Shown here: piece after piece, positions 47,473 through 56,626 of the stretch | How the letters are laid out: every line of letters starts with the position of its first letter | How positions within the stretch are numbered: the stretch's first letter is position 1 | Source: JAPLKB01 sp964532465 | GTDB taxonomy: Bacteria; Desulfobacterota; Syntrophorhabdia; Syntrophorhabdales; Syntrophorhabdaceae | NCBI GenBank assembly: GCA_964532465.1 | Contig: CAZHHX010000015.1 | Span: forward strand, 15,225 to 79,224 | Reading direction: 5' to 3' | Length of the DNA stretch: 64,000 bases | The notes under the pieces: generated by a model | Told to the model about the DNA's origin: nothing | The model's database searches: none | Seen by the model: the letters and a program-made list of their open reading frames with translations, nothing else | Translations under genes and position numbers: made by a program

Positions 47473-48148
47473 CTTCGGGAAAGATCTGGACAATTGGCGT
47501 CGCTATGTTTTAAAAATACACGCGCGCTATATTGAAAAACAGGATGCTTATACCTTTTTGCAATCAGTGGTAGAGAGATTCGGGCACGAGTTGGTTGCTT
47601 CGGAAAATAGAATGAAAAGTAGGATACTTGAGATTGGTGGAGGGGGAGGAGAGCATGTTCGATACGAATTACCCTTGAAAGATAAAAAGTATATTGTTAT
47701 CGATATCAATAGTGATCACTTAAAACTTATGATGAAACAATATAACTTGCCTGCCATTGCTGCTGATGGGGCATTTCTTCCTTTCAGGTCTGGATTATTC
47801 GAAAGCTGTGTTTCGATCGGGGTCCTTGAACATATATGTGACCTTGACAGAATGCTTTCCGAGGTCAACAGGGTGCTTAAAGAAAATGGAGATTTTTTTG
47901 TGGTTGTGCCCACTAATGGAAGCTTATGTATAAACTTATTCAAGCTATTTATTAGTTACCCCTCTATGTATATTAATGGAATCAGGAAGCCGAGGTATAT
48001 CTGGAACTACGAAAATGTTAACAACTTTACTCGTGTGCAGTGCATGATTGAAAAGTTTTTCTATATTAATAGAAGTGAAGCTGTTCCAGTTAAATTTTTA
48101 CCATGGTTTCTTTCACCCTTATGGTTTTTCCATTGCAAAGTAAAATAA
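47465..48148 (+). CDS. Class I SAM-dependent methyltransferase
   Basis: A 227-residue Methyltransf_11-type protein. Motif I ILEIGGGGGEHV (54-65), strand 2 end YIVIDINSDH, DGAFLPFRSGLFESCVSIGVLEHI-type segment (split around residues 98-121) and VLKENGDFFVVVP are all in order. It overlaps the formyltransferase gene, so formylation and methylation may act on one substrate (inference). Confidence 0.82.
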   Translation: MYNFGKDLDNWRRYVLKIHARYIEKQDAYTFLQSVVERFGHELVASENRMKSRILEIGGGGGEHVRYELPLKDKKYIVIDINSDHLKLMMKQYNLPAIAADGAFLPFRSGLFESCVSIGVLEHICDLDRMLSEVNRVLKENGDFFVVVPTNGSLCINLFKLFISYPSMYINGIRKPRYIWNYENVNNFTRVQCMIEKFFYINRSEAVPVKFLPWFLSPLWFFHCKVK

Positions 48149-48168
48149 AGTTATAAAGGATCAGGAGA

Positions 48169-49434
48169 ATGCTTCTAAAAAAAATTAATTCCTTAAAAGG
48201 AAATGACACTAGACGTCAACGAGCTCTGGTAGAATTAAATATTATAGGTGACGCAGAAAGAAATGACAACCGAAAGAAGGGTAGCTCATTCTCGCTCACT
48301 TTTAACCTGGTTACCTTTCCAATTGTCTTTATATTGTATACTTTGTTTACTGCTATTTATGTGATTTATCTAATAATTGTGAGATTTTTGGGAGGAAAAT
48401 GTGTTCCAGCTCGGGAATTGCTACCAGATAGAACGCTTAACAAATTGCATGCGTACTGGTCTAAATATCCTCTCGTGAGTACTTTGAAATTGACCGAGGC
48501 TGTTTTTTTTACGAACTACGATGTGCAAAATCCATCACTTGAAGTTGGGGTACATACGGGTCACCATTCATTGGCGATTCATGATTATCGCAATGTTACT
48601 GTGGGACTTGAATATTTACCTGACTTGGCAATACGTATTCCACAGATCGATACTGAAAGAATATTTCAAGATATAGTGTCGGCAGATGTTTGTCTTTTGC
48701 CGATCATGGATGAAACCTTCGCATCAGTAATTAGCGTTCATAGTATTGATGATATGGAAAGGCCTGCCGCACAGGTGCTTGGGGAACTGTATCGTGTTTT
48801 ACGAAAGGGTGGACAGGTGTGTTTTTCGCTTTTTTCGGCTGGCATTGCAAAAATGAACATGCCACTGGAGGTGGCAATAGCTATTCTGCCAATTAAGGTA
48901 AAGGAAAAGATGCGTAAGGTATGGACATTCGGATTTAATAATCTGTATGAAATTGAAGAGTGGTATGCTATTGCAAAGCAGCAGGATTTCTCAGTAGAGA
49001 GCATTGAGGGGTTTATCTTCACTCCTCATGCTTATTTTTTTGCCCTTCCCTTTCGATTTGAGGGGGTACTGTGGAATCTTTTTAATCTGAAGAGCATTTT
49101 TTGGATTCCTTGTTTTGTAAGGAAAAAAATTGCAAAATGGGGACTTGAGGTGTTTAATCGTCAGAGGGAACGCTTGATCAAGAAGAATGCAAAAAATACC
49201 CCAATGAATTATTTTATTAAACTCCGTAAAGGGGCAGAAATGGGCTCGAAAATTGAAACAATTGCAGAGAATACACCATTTACCCTTGCATCAAAACTGT
49301 TCTGTATCCGATGTTCTAGAATTGGATTCCAAGAAGTAAATGTAAATACCAAGTTATTTTCTTATACATGTGAACATTGCGGGTTCTCTTACCCAGTTAT
49401 TAATAATGTCCTAATTGCTCATAATGTGAAATAA
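48169..49434 (+). CDS. Membrane-anchored methyltransferase with C-terminal zinc ribbon
   Basis: A 421-residue protein with three parts: a hydrophobic segment at about 45-75, a methyltransferase-like core (ISVHSIDDMERPAAQVLGEL, VLRKGGQVCFSLF; motif I is weak at LEVGVHTGHH), and a C-terminal zinc ribbon with Cys379, Cys382, Cys401 and Cys404 (CIRC and CEHC). The ribbon resembles the Trm112-like domain used by some methyltransferases. The fusion with a membrane anchor suggests methylation of a membrane-bound intermediate. AGGAG precedes the start. Confidence 0.68.
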   Translation: MLLKKINSLKGNDTRRQRALVELNIIGDAERNDNRKKGSSFSLTFNLVTFPIVFILYTLFTAIYVIYLIIVRFLGGKCVPARELLPDRTLNKLHAYWSKYPLVSTLKLTEAVFFTNYDVQNPSLEVGVHTGHHSLAIHDYRNVTVGLEYLPDLAIRIPQIDTERIFQDIVSADVCLLPIMDETFASVISVHSIDDMERPAAQVLGELYRVLRKGGQVCFSLFSAGIAKMNMPLEVAIAILPIKVKEKMRKVWTFGFNNLYEIEEWYAIAKQQDFSVESIEGFIFTPHAYFFALPFRFEGVLWNLFNLKSIFWIPCFVRKKIAKWGLEVFNRQRERLIKKNAKNTPMNYFIKLRKGAEMGSKIETIAENTPFTLASKLFCIRCSRIGFQEVNVNTKLFSYTCEHCGFSYPVINNVLIAHNVK

Positions 49435-49586
49435 GATGTTATGTTAAGTCATGAATAATAACAGTCTTGGCAAACATTGTTTTAAGGAAATTTGTAATTG
49501 GGAAAAGATGAAAAATGGTGACAATTCGTTTGACGGGTTTTAATGTGCCTATGTGCCTTCGTTGTGATTTGGTTTTTTGAGGCCTT

Positions 49587-51044
49587 GTGCGGCTTCGTCA
49601 ACTTGTAAAAGATTCTGTGATTTATGGTATCGGTGGCGTGGCGGGGAAAGGCATTTCTTTTTTCCTTCTGCCGGTATACACCCGTATCTTTTCACCTGCC
49701 GATTACGGAAAGATTGAAATGATGACAGTGATTGTCAGCCTTCTCACGGCTTTCCTTGTTATGGGTATGGACGCGGCTCAGTCATTTTACTTCTTTGAAC
49801 AGAAGGGAAGAGGTAAACTAGCGCAGAAAATTATGGTGTCCGCAATCCTTCAGTTGCGGCTGACTTGGGGGTTGTTAGTGGTGCTGCTTGCGGGAGTACT
49901 TGCGCCCCTAATAAACCGATGGTTCTTTGGCGGAGAGCTTCCCTGGGTCTATTTTGTTGTCTCTTTCTCTGGTGCCTTGTTTGTTACGGTTATGAGTCAG
50001 AGTGTGGAGATATTTCGCCTCCAATATATGCCCTGGTCATATATTGGGGTTACTGTGTTAAACAACACACTTGGGGCAGGGCTTGTTCTGTTATTTGTTC
50101 TTGTGTTCAAACAGGGCATTTTCGGCTTTTTCCTTGGTTTTGCAATCGCATCGCTTGTGGTCGCCTTCTTCGGCTGGTATTTGGTTCGCGAATACCTCGA
50201 CCTTTCGGTTTGGCATCGGCAGTGGTGGCCTCGACTGCTTAGATTTGGCGCACCGCTGTTGCCTGCTGGCCTATCGTTTTATTTGATGAATACATCAGAT
50301 CGCTGGTTTGTTCAATATTACCATGGTGAAGCAGCACTTGGCCTTTATTCGGTGGGTGCCAAGTTTGCCCTTATTATGGCTTTGGCAATTGAGACTTTTC
50401 GTACGGCTTGGTGGCCTATTGCCATGGATTCTATGCACAGTGACGACGGGCCGGAAACTTTTCGGATGATTGCCCAGCTTTTTTTGGGATTGGGTGTGTC
50501 GGCTGTAGTTTATCTCACATTTCTTGCGCCTTGGTTAGTCAAGTGGCTTACTGGACCAGCTTTTCATAACGCCTGGCCGATCGTAGGTATACTGGCTTGG
50601 CAATCCTTATTTTATGGGTTTTCCCTTGTATGTTTGGCAGGAATATGGAGGGCAGAGAAGACCTACATTATAGTGGTATTGACGGCCATTACAGGAGTAC
50701 TTAACCTATTTCTGAACTATCTATGGGTTCCGCTATTTGGTGGGATGGGAGCTGCTCTTGCCACCGCAGTCTCCTACTTAGTATGGACCATACTATCTTT
50801 GCTCATCTCAGAAAGATACTGGAAGGTGCAATTTCCATTGGGCGTAATGACGGGACAGATCGCGGTCGGTGTTCTTGCAGTCGCTTGGCTCACTTGGCGT
50901 GTAAAGGATTTGATGCAGTCGGCTATCGTAACGCATGTTGTTGTTCTTCTGTTGTTGGCTAGCGCGTTTCAGTATTCTGCGTGGCAAAAGATCTTCAAAC
51001 GAGGTAGGGGGTTGTTTGTCAAAACAAGAAACAGAGATAGCTAA
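49587..51044 (+). CDS. Wzx-type oligosaccharide flippase (second copy)
   Basis: A 485-residue membrane protein with about 14 hydrophobic segments. The opening SVIYGIGGVAGKGISFFLLPVYTRIFSP (split around residues 10-37), ADYGKIEMM and the later LNLFLNYLWVPLFGGMGAAL are typical of polysaccharide transporters of the RfbX/Wzx type. It begins with GTG. It is unlike the flippase at 16167, so two glycans, or one region assembled from two loci, are possible. It overlaps the next gene by 29 bases. Confidence 0.9.
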   Translation: MRLRQLVKDSVIYGIGGVAGKGISFFLLPVYTRIFSPADYGKIEMMTVIVSLLTAFLVMGMDAAQSFYFFEQKGRGKLAQKIMVSAILQLRLTWGLLVVLLAGVLAPLINRWFFGGELPWVYFVVSFSGALFVTVMSQSVEIFRLQYMPWSYIGVTVLNNTLGAGLVLLFVLVFKQGIFGFFLGFAIASLVVAFFGWYLVREYLDLSVWHRQWWPRLLRFGAPLLPAGLSFYLMNTSDRWFVQYYHGEAALGLYSVGAKFALIMALAIETFRTAWWPIAMDSMHSDDGPETFRMIAQLFLGLGVSAVVYLTFLAPWLVKWLTGPAFHNAWPIVGILAWQSLFYGFSLVCLAGIWRAEKTYIIVVLTAITGVLNLFLNYLWVPLFGGMGAALATAVSYLVWTILSLLISERYWKVQFPLGVMTGQIAVGVLAVAWLTWRVKDLMQSAIVTHVVVLLLLASAFQYSAWQKIFKRGRGLFVKTRNRDS

Positions 51045-52611
51045 GGCCAAAGATATCATCCGTAAACTGGGCTTCAGGGATATTGTTGAACTGCTCCTCC
51101 ATCCTGTCCTTGTTCCGCTTTATGTGATACCGGCTTGGGCAAAATCGCTCTGGACATCGCGCATCCTCCTTTGGGGGCAGTGGAGCAGATATAATGGTTT
51201 TCACGCTCATAATGCGATAAATTATATGTTTTACAGAACCCAGTGGATTAACATAAACCGTTATGGGCAACAATCAAAGAGTCCGATAGTGGGACTTGGA
51301 GATTATTCACTCGGTAATTGGTGGCACCTTTCCTCACTTGCAAGTTGTATTTACGCAAATGCAGGCGCTGTGACAACCCTGCTTGGCACGTTGTTCTGGG
51401 TTTTAAACCACCTTATCTGGCTTCAGACAGAAAGCTGTTGGTGGTGGGTATTACTCATAACCACAGTATTAATGTTCAGCACAACGACCTATCTTATGGC
51501 ATTCGCACTCCAGAACTATGAGATGTTGGTCTGGATGTGGATGCCTATAGCACTTTTTGGTCTGTTGAATAATCAGATAGTTATTGCTACCTTCGCTTTT
51601 TTTGCCGCAGCATTGATGGGGATTTCTGCATTATTTGTTAGTATCTTTATAATTATTGCGCACGTTTTTTACACAGGAAATATTTATCTACTCTTGGTGT
51701 TGTTGCCAGCAGTTGCAGCTACCACATTTAAGTTTATCCCTATCTTGAAGACAGGAGGTTTGAAAAGTTCCGTGTTGATGGTTGGTAAGGCTATTGGTTT
51801 TTTCCATGTTGACGTAAGGTATAAGCGCAAGTCGATGAGATTGGGGCTCTTCAATATTTATTTTCTTCTGCTTTACGCTTTTGCATTAGCCTTAATTTGG
51901 CGTGACACAGTCAATCCACCAGTACTGTTGTTGACTATTTATGGTTTATGTTTGCTTAATCAACTTTTTATTAGATTTGCTGATGAGCCATCATTGATGG
52001 TTCTATTTGTCGGTGTTGCAGTCGCCCAAGTTCTTAAAGGCGCCGGAGGGTGGTTGTCGTTTGTCGGCCTTGTTATTGCGGCAAATCCGCTTCCCTTCAT
52101 AATAGTCGGTGGTTATAAGAAGGAAGACCGTTTATGTGGACTACATGAATACAAACCATTTGACACTGAATCCCTACTATCTGATCTTTACAATTTTTTG
52201 GATGTGAGGCCAAAATCAAGAATTCTATTTGCTTTTGATGACCCAGGCGACGATTACGGAAAAGTTTTTGATGGCTACAGGGTTTTGCTGGAAGCACCAC
52301 TTGTTGTTGCAGCAGAAAAAGAGGTGCATCTTTTACCTGATTGGTATGCTGTTGCAGAAACAAATTATTCTGGCGCACCAAATTTTTGGGGACGAACACC
52401 CGGTGAAGTGTATGCTAATGCAAAAAAATGGAATGCAGACTATGTAATAATCTATCAAGATAGCGGGTCGGAAATAGATGGATCATGGAATAAGCATTTT
52501 CTGGTTATTAGTGAATTTGACTGGGGATATTGGATCAAAGGATTGCGAGGTCAAAGTCTTTTAACTGCGAATAAAGAGCCACCTAAGTGGTGGATGCTGC
52601 AAGTAATCTAA
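51016..52611 (+). CDS. Polytopic membrane protein, GT-C or polymerase candidate
   Basis: A 531-residue protein with about 10 hydrophobic segments between residues 85 and 380 and a soluble C-terminal domain of about 140 residues (RILFAFDDPGDDYGKVFDG, HLLPDWYAVAETNYSG). This layout resembles GT-C glycosyltransferases with a periplasmic domain. I prefer the TTG at 51016, preceded by GGTAGGGGG, over an upstream codon at 50935 that lies deep in the flippase gene. No family is recognised. It may be a polymerase or a late transferase. Confidence 0.55.
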   Translation: MSKQETEIAKAKDIIRKLGFRDIVELLLHPVLVPLYVIPAWAKSLWTSRILLWGQWSRYNGFHAHNAINYMFYRTQWININRYGQQSKSPIVGLGDYSLGNWWHLSSLASCIYANAGAVTTLLGTLFWVLNHLIWLQTESCWWWVLLITTVLMFSTTTYLMAFALQNYEMLVWMWMPIALFGLLNNQIVIATFAFFAAALMGISALFVSIFIIIAHVFYTGNIYLLLVLLPAVAATTFKFIPILKTGGLKSSVLMVGKAIGFFHVDVRYKRKSMRLGLFNIYFLLLYAFALALIWRDTVNPPVLLLTIYGLCLLNQLFIRFADEPSLMVLFVGVAVAQVLKGAGGWLSFVGLVIAANPLPFIIVGGYKKEDRLCGLHEYKPFDTESLLSDLYNFLDVRPKSRILFAFDDPGDDYGKVFDGYRVLLEAPLVVAAEKEVHLLPDWYAVAETNYSGAPNFWGRTPGEVYANAKKWNADYVIIYQDSGSEIDGSWNKHFLVISEFDWGYWIKGLRGQSLLTANKEPPKWWMLQVI

Positions 52612-52626
52612 AGGACGTCAACAGAG

Positions 52627-53241
52627 ATGATTGCGATAATCGATTATGGTCTTGGTAATCTAGGATCTATGGCTAATATGCTCAAGAAGATTGGGGTGCA
52701 GATGGTTGTTTCATCAGATCCATTAGTTGTCGAGGCAACAGATAAGCTGATTCTTCCTGGTGTCGGATCATTTGATGAAGGGATGAAAAATCTGCAATCA
52801 CGGGAATTGGTGCAAACGCTTAATAAAAGAGTTTTGGATGACAAAGTTCCTATTTTGGGTATTTGTCTGGGGATGCAGTTATTAAGTAAGAGAAGCGAGG
52901 AAGGTCAACTGGCCGGTTTGGGATGGATAGATGCAAAAACCGTCAGATTTAAATTTAACCATGAACAAAAGAATTTAAAAATTCCTCATATGGGTTGGAA
53001 TACGATAAAAACAACTAAGGAAACAATCTTATTTAATGGTATAAATGGAGAACAACGGTTTTACTTTGTTCATTCCTATCATGTTGTCTGTAAAAACGAA
53101 AGGGATGTTTTGGCAAAAACTTTTCATGGGTATGAGTTTGTTTCGTCGTTCTCACACGAAAATATCACCGGTGTCCAATTCCATCCTGAAAAAAGTCATA
53201 AATTTGGTATGAATTTTCTAAAGAATTGGGCCATGTCTTAA
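52627..53241 (+). CDS. hisH: HisH-like glutamine amidotransferase subunit
   Basis: A 204-residue class I glutamine amidotransferase. The triad is Cys80 (GICLGMQLL), His186 and Glu188 (FHPEKS). It would release ammonia from glutamine for a synthase partner. In this setting (followed by hisF-like and wbpG genes) it belongs to the HisH2-HisF2-WbpG set that builds the acetamidino group of UDP-ManNAc3NAmA in Pseudomonas aeruginosa O-antigen, not to histidine synthesis. Confidence 0.9.
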   Translation: MIAIIDYGLGNLGSMANMLKKIGVQMVVSSDPLVVEATDKLILPGVGSFDEGMKNLQSRELVQTLNKRVLDDKVPILGICLGMQLLSKRSEEGQLAGLGWIDAKTVRFKFNHEQKNLKIPHMGWNTIKTTKETILFNGINGEQRFYFVHSYHVVCKNERDVLAKTFHGYEFVSSFSHENITGVQFHPEKSHKFGMNFLKNWAMS

Positions 53242-53244
53242 ATT

Positions 53245-54015
53245 ATGCTCAAAATCCGCATTATCCCTACCTTGCTTCTTCGCAATCTGGGCTTGGTAAA
53301 GACTGTAAATTTTAAGGGTCCAAAGTACATAGGTGATCCTATCAATGCAGTAAAAATCTTTAATGAGAAGGAAGTTGATGAGCTGATTTTCTTAGATACG
53401 ATGGCCACGCTTGAAAAGCGTAAACCAAACTTCAAATTAATCTCGGATATTGCCGGTGAATGTTTCATGCCTTTCGGTTATGGCGGCGGCATAAAAGACT
53501 TGGACGATATAAAAACACTGTTTGGCATCGGTGTTGAAAAGGTGGTTATCAACAGCAGTTCTATAGAAAATATAAAATTTATTAAGGATGCATCAGATCG
53601 ATTTGGAAGTCAAAGCATTATCGTTTCAATTGATGTAAAGCGCAATATATTAGGTAAATATGTGGTTTATTCACATAGTGGAAAAATAGCTACAAGGTAT
53701 GATCCGGTCAATTATGCCAAATTTCTGGAAGAAATGGGTGCCGGTGAAATCATTCTGACTTCCATAGATCGTGATGGAACTATGAAAGGATACGACATCG
53801 ATTTAATCAGGAAGGTAACGACAGTATTGAACATCCCTTTAGTGGCAAGTGGGGGCGCAGGTAAAATTCAGGATTTTATAGATGCCATTCACAAAGGGGG
53901 CGCATCTGCTGTATCTGCGGGCAGTATGTTTGTGTTTCAAGGTAAGCACAAAGCGGTCTTGATCAGCTATCCATCAATGGAAGAAATAGAAGCCATAAAC
54001 GAATTAAGACAATAA
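53245..54015 (+). CDS. hisF: HisF-like cyclase subunit of the amidino-sugar pathway
   Basis: A 256-residue (beta/alpha)8 barrel homologous to HisF. In HisF the catalytic Asp11 follows IPCL; here the sequence is IIPTLLLRN, with Leu in its place, while the Asp in VSIDVKRN is kept. The same change is, to my knowledge, usual in HisF2-type proteins of surface-glycan clusters, which are thought to channel ammonia. The phosphate-binding GYGGGI and ASGGAGK loops remain. Begins 3 bases after hisH. Confidence 0.9.
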   Translation: MLKIRIIPTLLLRNLGLVKTVNFKGPKYIGDPINAVKIFNEKEVDELIFLDTMATLEKRKPNFKLISDIAGECFMPFGYGGGIKDLDDIKTLFGIGVEKVVINSSSIENIKFIKDASDRFGSQSIIVSIDVKRNILGKYVVYSHSGKIATRYDPVNYAKFLEEMGAGEIILTSIDRDGTMKGYDIDLIRKVTTVLNIPLVASGGAGKIQDFIDAIHKGGASAVSAGSMFVFQGKHKAVLISYPSMEEIEAINELRQ

Positions 54016-54022
54016 GATAAGA

Positions 54023-55129
54023 ATGACAGAGAGAGAATACTGTATTTGCAAGCGTTGTGTCATGGACACAACAGACCCGGACATAATATTTGATGATAAA
54101 GGTGTCTGCAACCATTGTCACACATACGATCAAAACATAGCACGGGGAATTTTCACCGGGGATGAAGGAAAAAGAGAATTAGAAGAAATTGTTTATAAAA
54201 CCAAAGATAATGGCAAGGATAAAGAATACGATTGTATTATAGGCGTCAGCGGCGGCGTCGATAGCTCTTTTGTCGCATATAAAGTGAAGGAATTGGGATT
54301 AAGACCCCTTGCTGTCCATCTTGATAATGGTTGGAACTCAGAATTGGCAGTGAAAAATATTGAGCAGGTCATCAATCGTCTAAAAATACCCCTTTACACG
54401 CACGTTATGGATTGGGAAGAATTTAAAGATTTACAGTTAGCTTTTCTGAAAGCATCGACTCCGGACTCTGAGATACCCACTGATCATGCTATTTGTGCCT
54501 TAATTATACAGATGGCAAAAAAATACAAAGTACCAGTCATTAACGGTGTTAATATCAAAACGGAGAGCCATCTTCCCCGTGCATGGTCGCAAGGGCACAT
54601 AGACTGGCGATACATCAATAGTATTCATAAAAGATTTGGGAGAATGAGATTAAAGACTTTTCCTCATTTGCATATGTGGACATTCTACATTTTTTTCGGG
54701 TCTGGTCAGTGGATAGATATATTAAACTACCTTGATTATAGTAAAACGAATGCAAAAGAATTTTTAATCGATAAATTATGTTGGAAAGATTATGGATGGA
54801 AGCACCATGAATCGATTTACACAAGATTTTATCAGGGTTATATTTTGCCAAAAAAATTTGGCTATGATAAACGCAAGTCACATTTGTCAAGCCTGATATG
54901 TTCCGGTGAAATTACACGAGAAATTGCACTTGAAGAATTAAAGAATGAACCTTATCCCGTAGAAATGCAGAACGCGGACAAAGAATATTTACTGAAAAAG
55001 TTTAATCTGACTTCAAGAGAGTTTGAAGACATAATGAATCGGCCTCATAAATCCATAAATGATTATCCTAATTATCAGTTTTTAATAAACAATGTCATAT
55101 ATAAGCAATTGCGGTCGATCTACAGATAA
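54023..55129 (+). CDS. wbpG: N-acetyl sugar amidotransferase (WbpG-like)
   Basis: A 368-residue ATP-pyrophosphatase-fold enzyme that, with HisH2/HisF2, converts an N-acetyl group of a UDP-uronic acid to an acetamidino group. It has an N-terminal zinc site (Cys9-x2-Cys12 and Cys29-x2-Cys32) and the PP-loop VSGGVDSSFVAYK, followed by HLDNGWNSELAV. Seven bases separate it from hisF. This is the defining member of the set and, with the WbpB/D/E genes downstream, points to ManNAc3NAmA or a related amidino sugar. Confidence 0.92.
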   Translation: MTEREYCICKRCVMDTTDPDIIFDDKGVCNHCHTYDQNIARGIFTGDEGKRELEEIVYKTKDNGKDKEYDCIIGVSGGVDSSFVAYKVKELGLRPLAVHLDNGWNSELAVKNIEQVINRLKIPLYTHVMDWEEFKDLQLAFLKASTPDSEIPTDHAICALIIQMAKKYKVPVINGVNIKTESHLPRAWSQGHIDWRYINSIHKRFGRMRLKTFPHLHMWTFYIFFGSGQWIDILNYLDYSKTNAKEFLIDKLCWKDYGWKHHESIYTRFYQGYILPKKFGYDKRKSHLSSLICSGEITREIALEELKNEPYPVEMQNADKEYLLKKFNLTSREFEDIMNRPHKSINDYPNYQFLINNVIYKQLRSIYR

Positions 55130-55508
55130 TTAATATTTCGGAAGAAAACCAGGATCATTACCAAAATATTTCCGGTGAGTGTATGGCAGTGACAAAAAAC
55201 ATATTGCGGTAACATTGGGAACCCAGGTAGCAAGCGGAGAAAACAAACATCAATCTACGTATCGGAAAAAACCGACTTAATTGACTCAAAGAGATTTTAT
55301 AGGGGGACCTTAAATGACGGGTACCTGCATTTTCAATCAGAATGCTTTATTCAGGATTATTTAATCTGTTATAAATATGATCTAAAACAATATATAGCTG
55401 AATTAAACGTGTTAGTATCCACTGCACAGTTGCTAACAAGATAAAAAGTCGATTCTCAAATCGTAGCACAAATAAATTTGATAATCTCATACACAAGGGT
55501 AGATCAAA
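55130..55508 (+). other. Intergenic interval, 379 bp
   Basis: No convincing gene. A 16-codon frame begins with ATG at about 55314 after an AGGGGG site and stops soon after; it may be a decayed start. The interval is AT-rich, with no T-tract terminator or clear promoter pair that I can support. Confidence 0.4.
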
Positions 55509-56444
55509 ATGCCAGTCCGTTTTAGTATGCTTGAAATAACAACGGTAATAGGCTGTAAAATAAACTGCAGATATTGTCCGCAGGAAAAACTCACAAGAAA
55601 CTATTTCAGAGATAATAATTGCCCTGATTCGGTCCTAAAATTTGAAAACTTCAAGATCTTCATTGATAAAATCCCAAATAGAGTTAGAATAGATTTTTCG
55701 GGTATGGCAGAACCTTGGTTGAACAGTGAATGTACCAAAATGCTGTTGTATGCTCAAGAAAAAGGCCACAAAATAGCAGTATATACTACCCTCGTCGGGA
55801 TGTACTATGATGATTTTGAAAAAATAAAAGACTTACAGTATGAGGTTTTCAATATCCATTTGCCTGATGAACGGAATAATTCACATATCCCGGTTACGGA
55901 GGAATATTTACTTCTGCTGGAGAAGTTCATTAAAACATCACCCCTTAGTTTGATGAATAAGTTGGAGTTCTCATGCCACGGGCCTGTTCATCATGAAGTG
56001 TTAAAAATCATTAAGGAAAAGTCCAGTAGGATGCTGGACAGGGCTGGCAATCTTGAGAATACCGATTTGAAGCATAAGGTGCATAAAGGAAATATCATAT
56101 GCACTTTGACCTGGAAAAGCATTGACAGGAATGTTTTACTGCCGGATGGCACAGTTCTTTTTTGTGGTATGGACTACGGCATGAGGCATGTATTGGGTAA
56201 TTTGGGCAGGGACGGATATGAAGATTTGTTTAAAAGCGAAGAAGCAAAAAAGATAATGAAAGGTTTTGACGATAGCACAATAGATATATTATGCAGACAT
56301 TGCAGTAAGGCAGCAAATCCTGATATCAGATACCACTTGGAAGATATGCTGAGAACTTTCAAACATAAATTGGAAACATCAAGATTTACATCTGCCTTAA
56401 TTAAAAAGCTAAGACTTTTTATGTTCATGAAGAAAATTAAGTGA
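55509..56444 (+). CDS. Radical SAM protein with SPASM-like C-terminus
   Basis: A 311-residue radical SAM protein. Cys16-x3-Cys20-x2-Cys23 (GCKINCRYC) binds the main cluster, DFSGMAEPWL holds the GGE-like strand, and the C-terminus has VLLPDGTVLFCGMDYG and ILCRHCSKA, an auxiliary-cluster pattern. It lies between wbpG and wbpB, so a modification of the amidino-uronate or of its acceptor is possible (inference). It is distinct from the proteins at 45532 and 60901. Confidence 0.84.
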   Translation: MPVRFSMLEITTVIGCKINCRYCPQEKLTRNYFRDNNCPDSVLKFENFKIFIDKIPNRVRIDFSGMAEPWLNSECTKMLLYAQEKGHKIAVYTTLVGMYYDDFEKIKDLQYEVFNIHLPDERNNSHIPVTEEYLLLLEKFIKTSPLSLMNKLEFSCHGPVHHEVLKIIKEKSSRMLDRAGNLENTDLKHKVHKGNIICTLTWKSIDRNVLLPDGTVLFCGMDYGMRHVLGNLGRDGYEDLFKSEEAKKIMKGFDDSTIDILCRHCSKAANPDIRYHLEDMLRTFKHKLETSRFTSALIKKLRLFMFMKKIK

Positions 56445-56626
56445 CCGCTGCAACAAGGTTTTAAAGCTGCTATAAACATTTTATTTCAACCCTGAACATA
56501 AAAGCCGTCATTTGACGCCAAAATGTTCATCCGACTCATTAATGTGTGGCTAAGGAGTTGTATGCGATTGAAGAGAGCGAATATAGAAAAGAAAGATGAA
56601 AGAAGAAGTAAAACAAAGGGCGGCAT

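Noticed and set aside
52627..54015. HisH and HisF as genuine histidine-biosynthesis genes
   Set aside because: They are followed directly by wbpG, HisF lacks the catalytic Asp11 (Leu there), and no other his gene is present.
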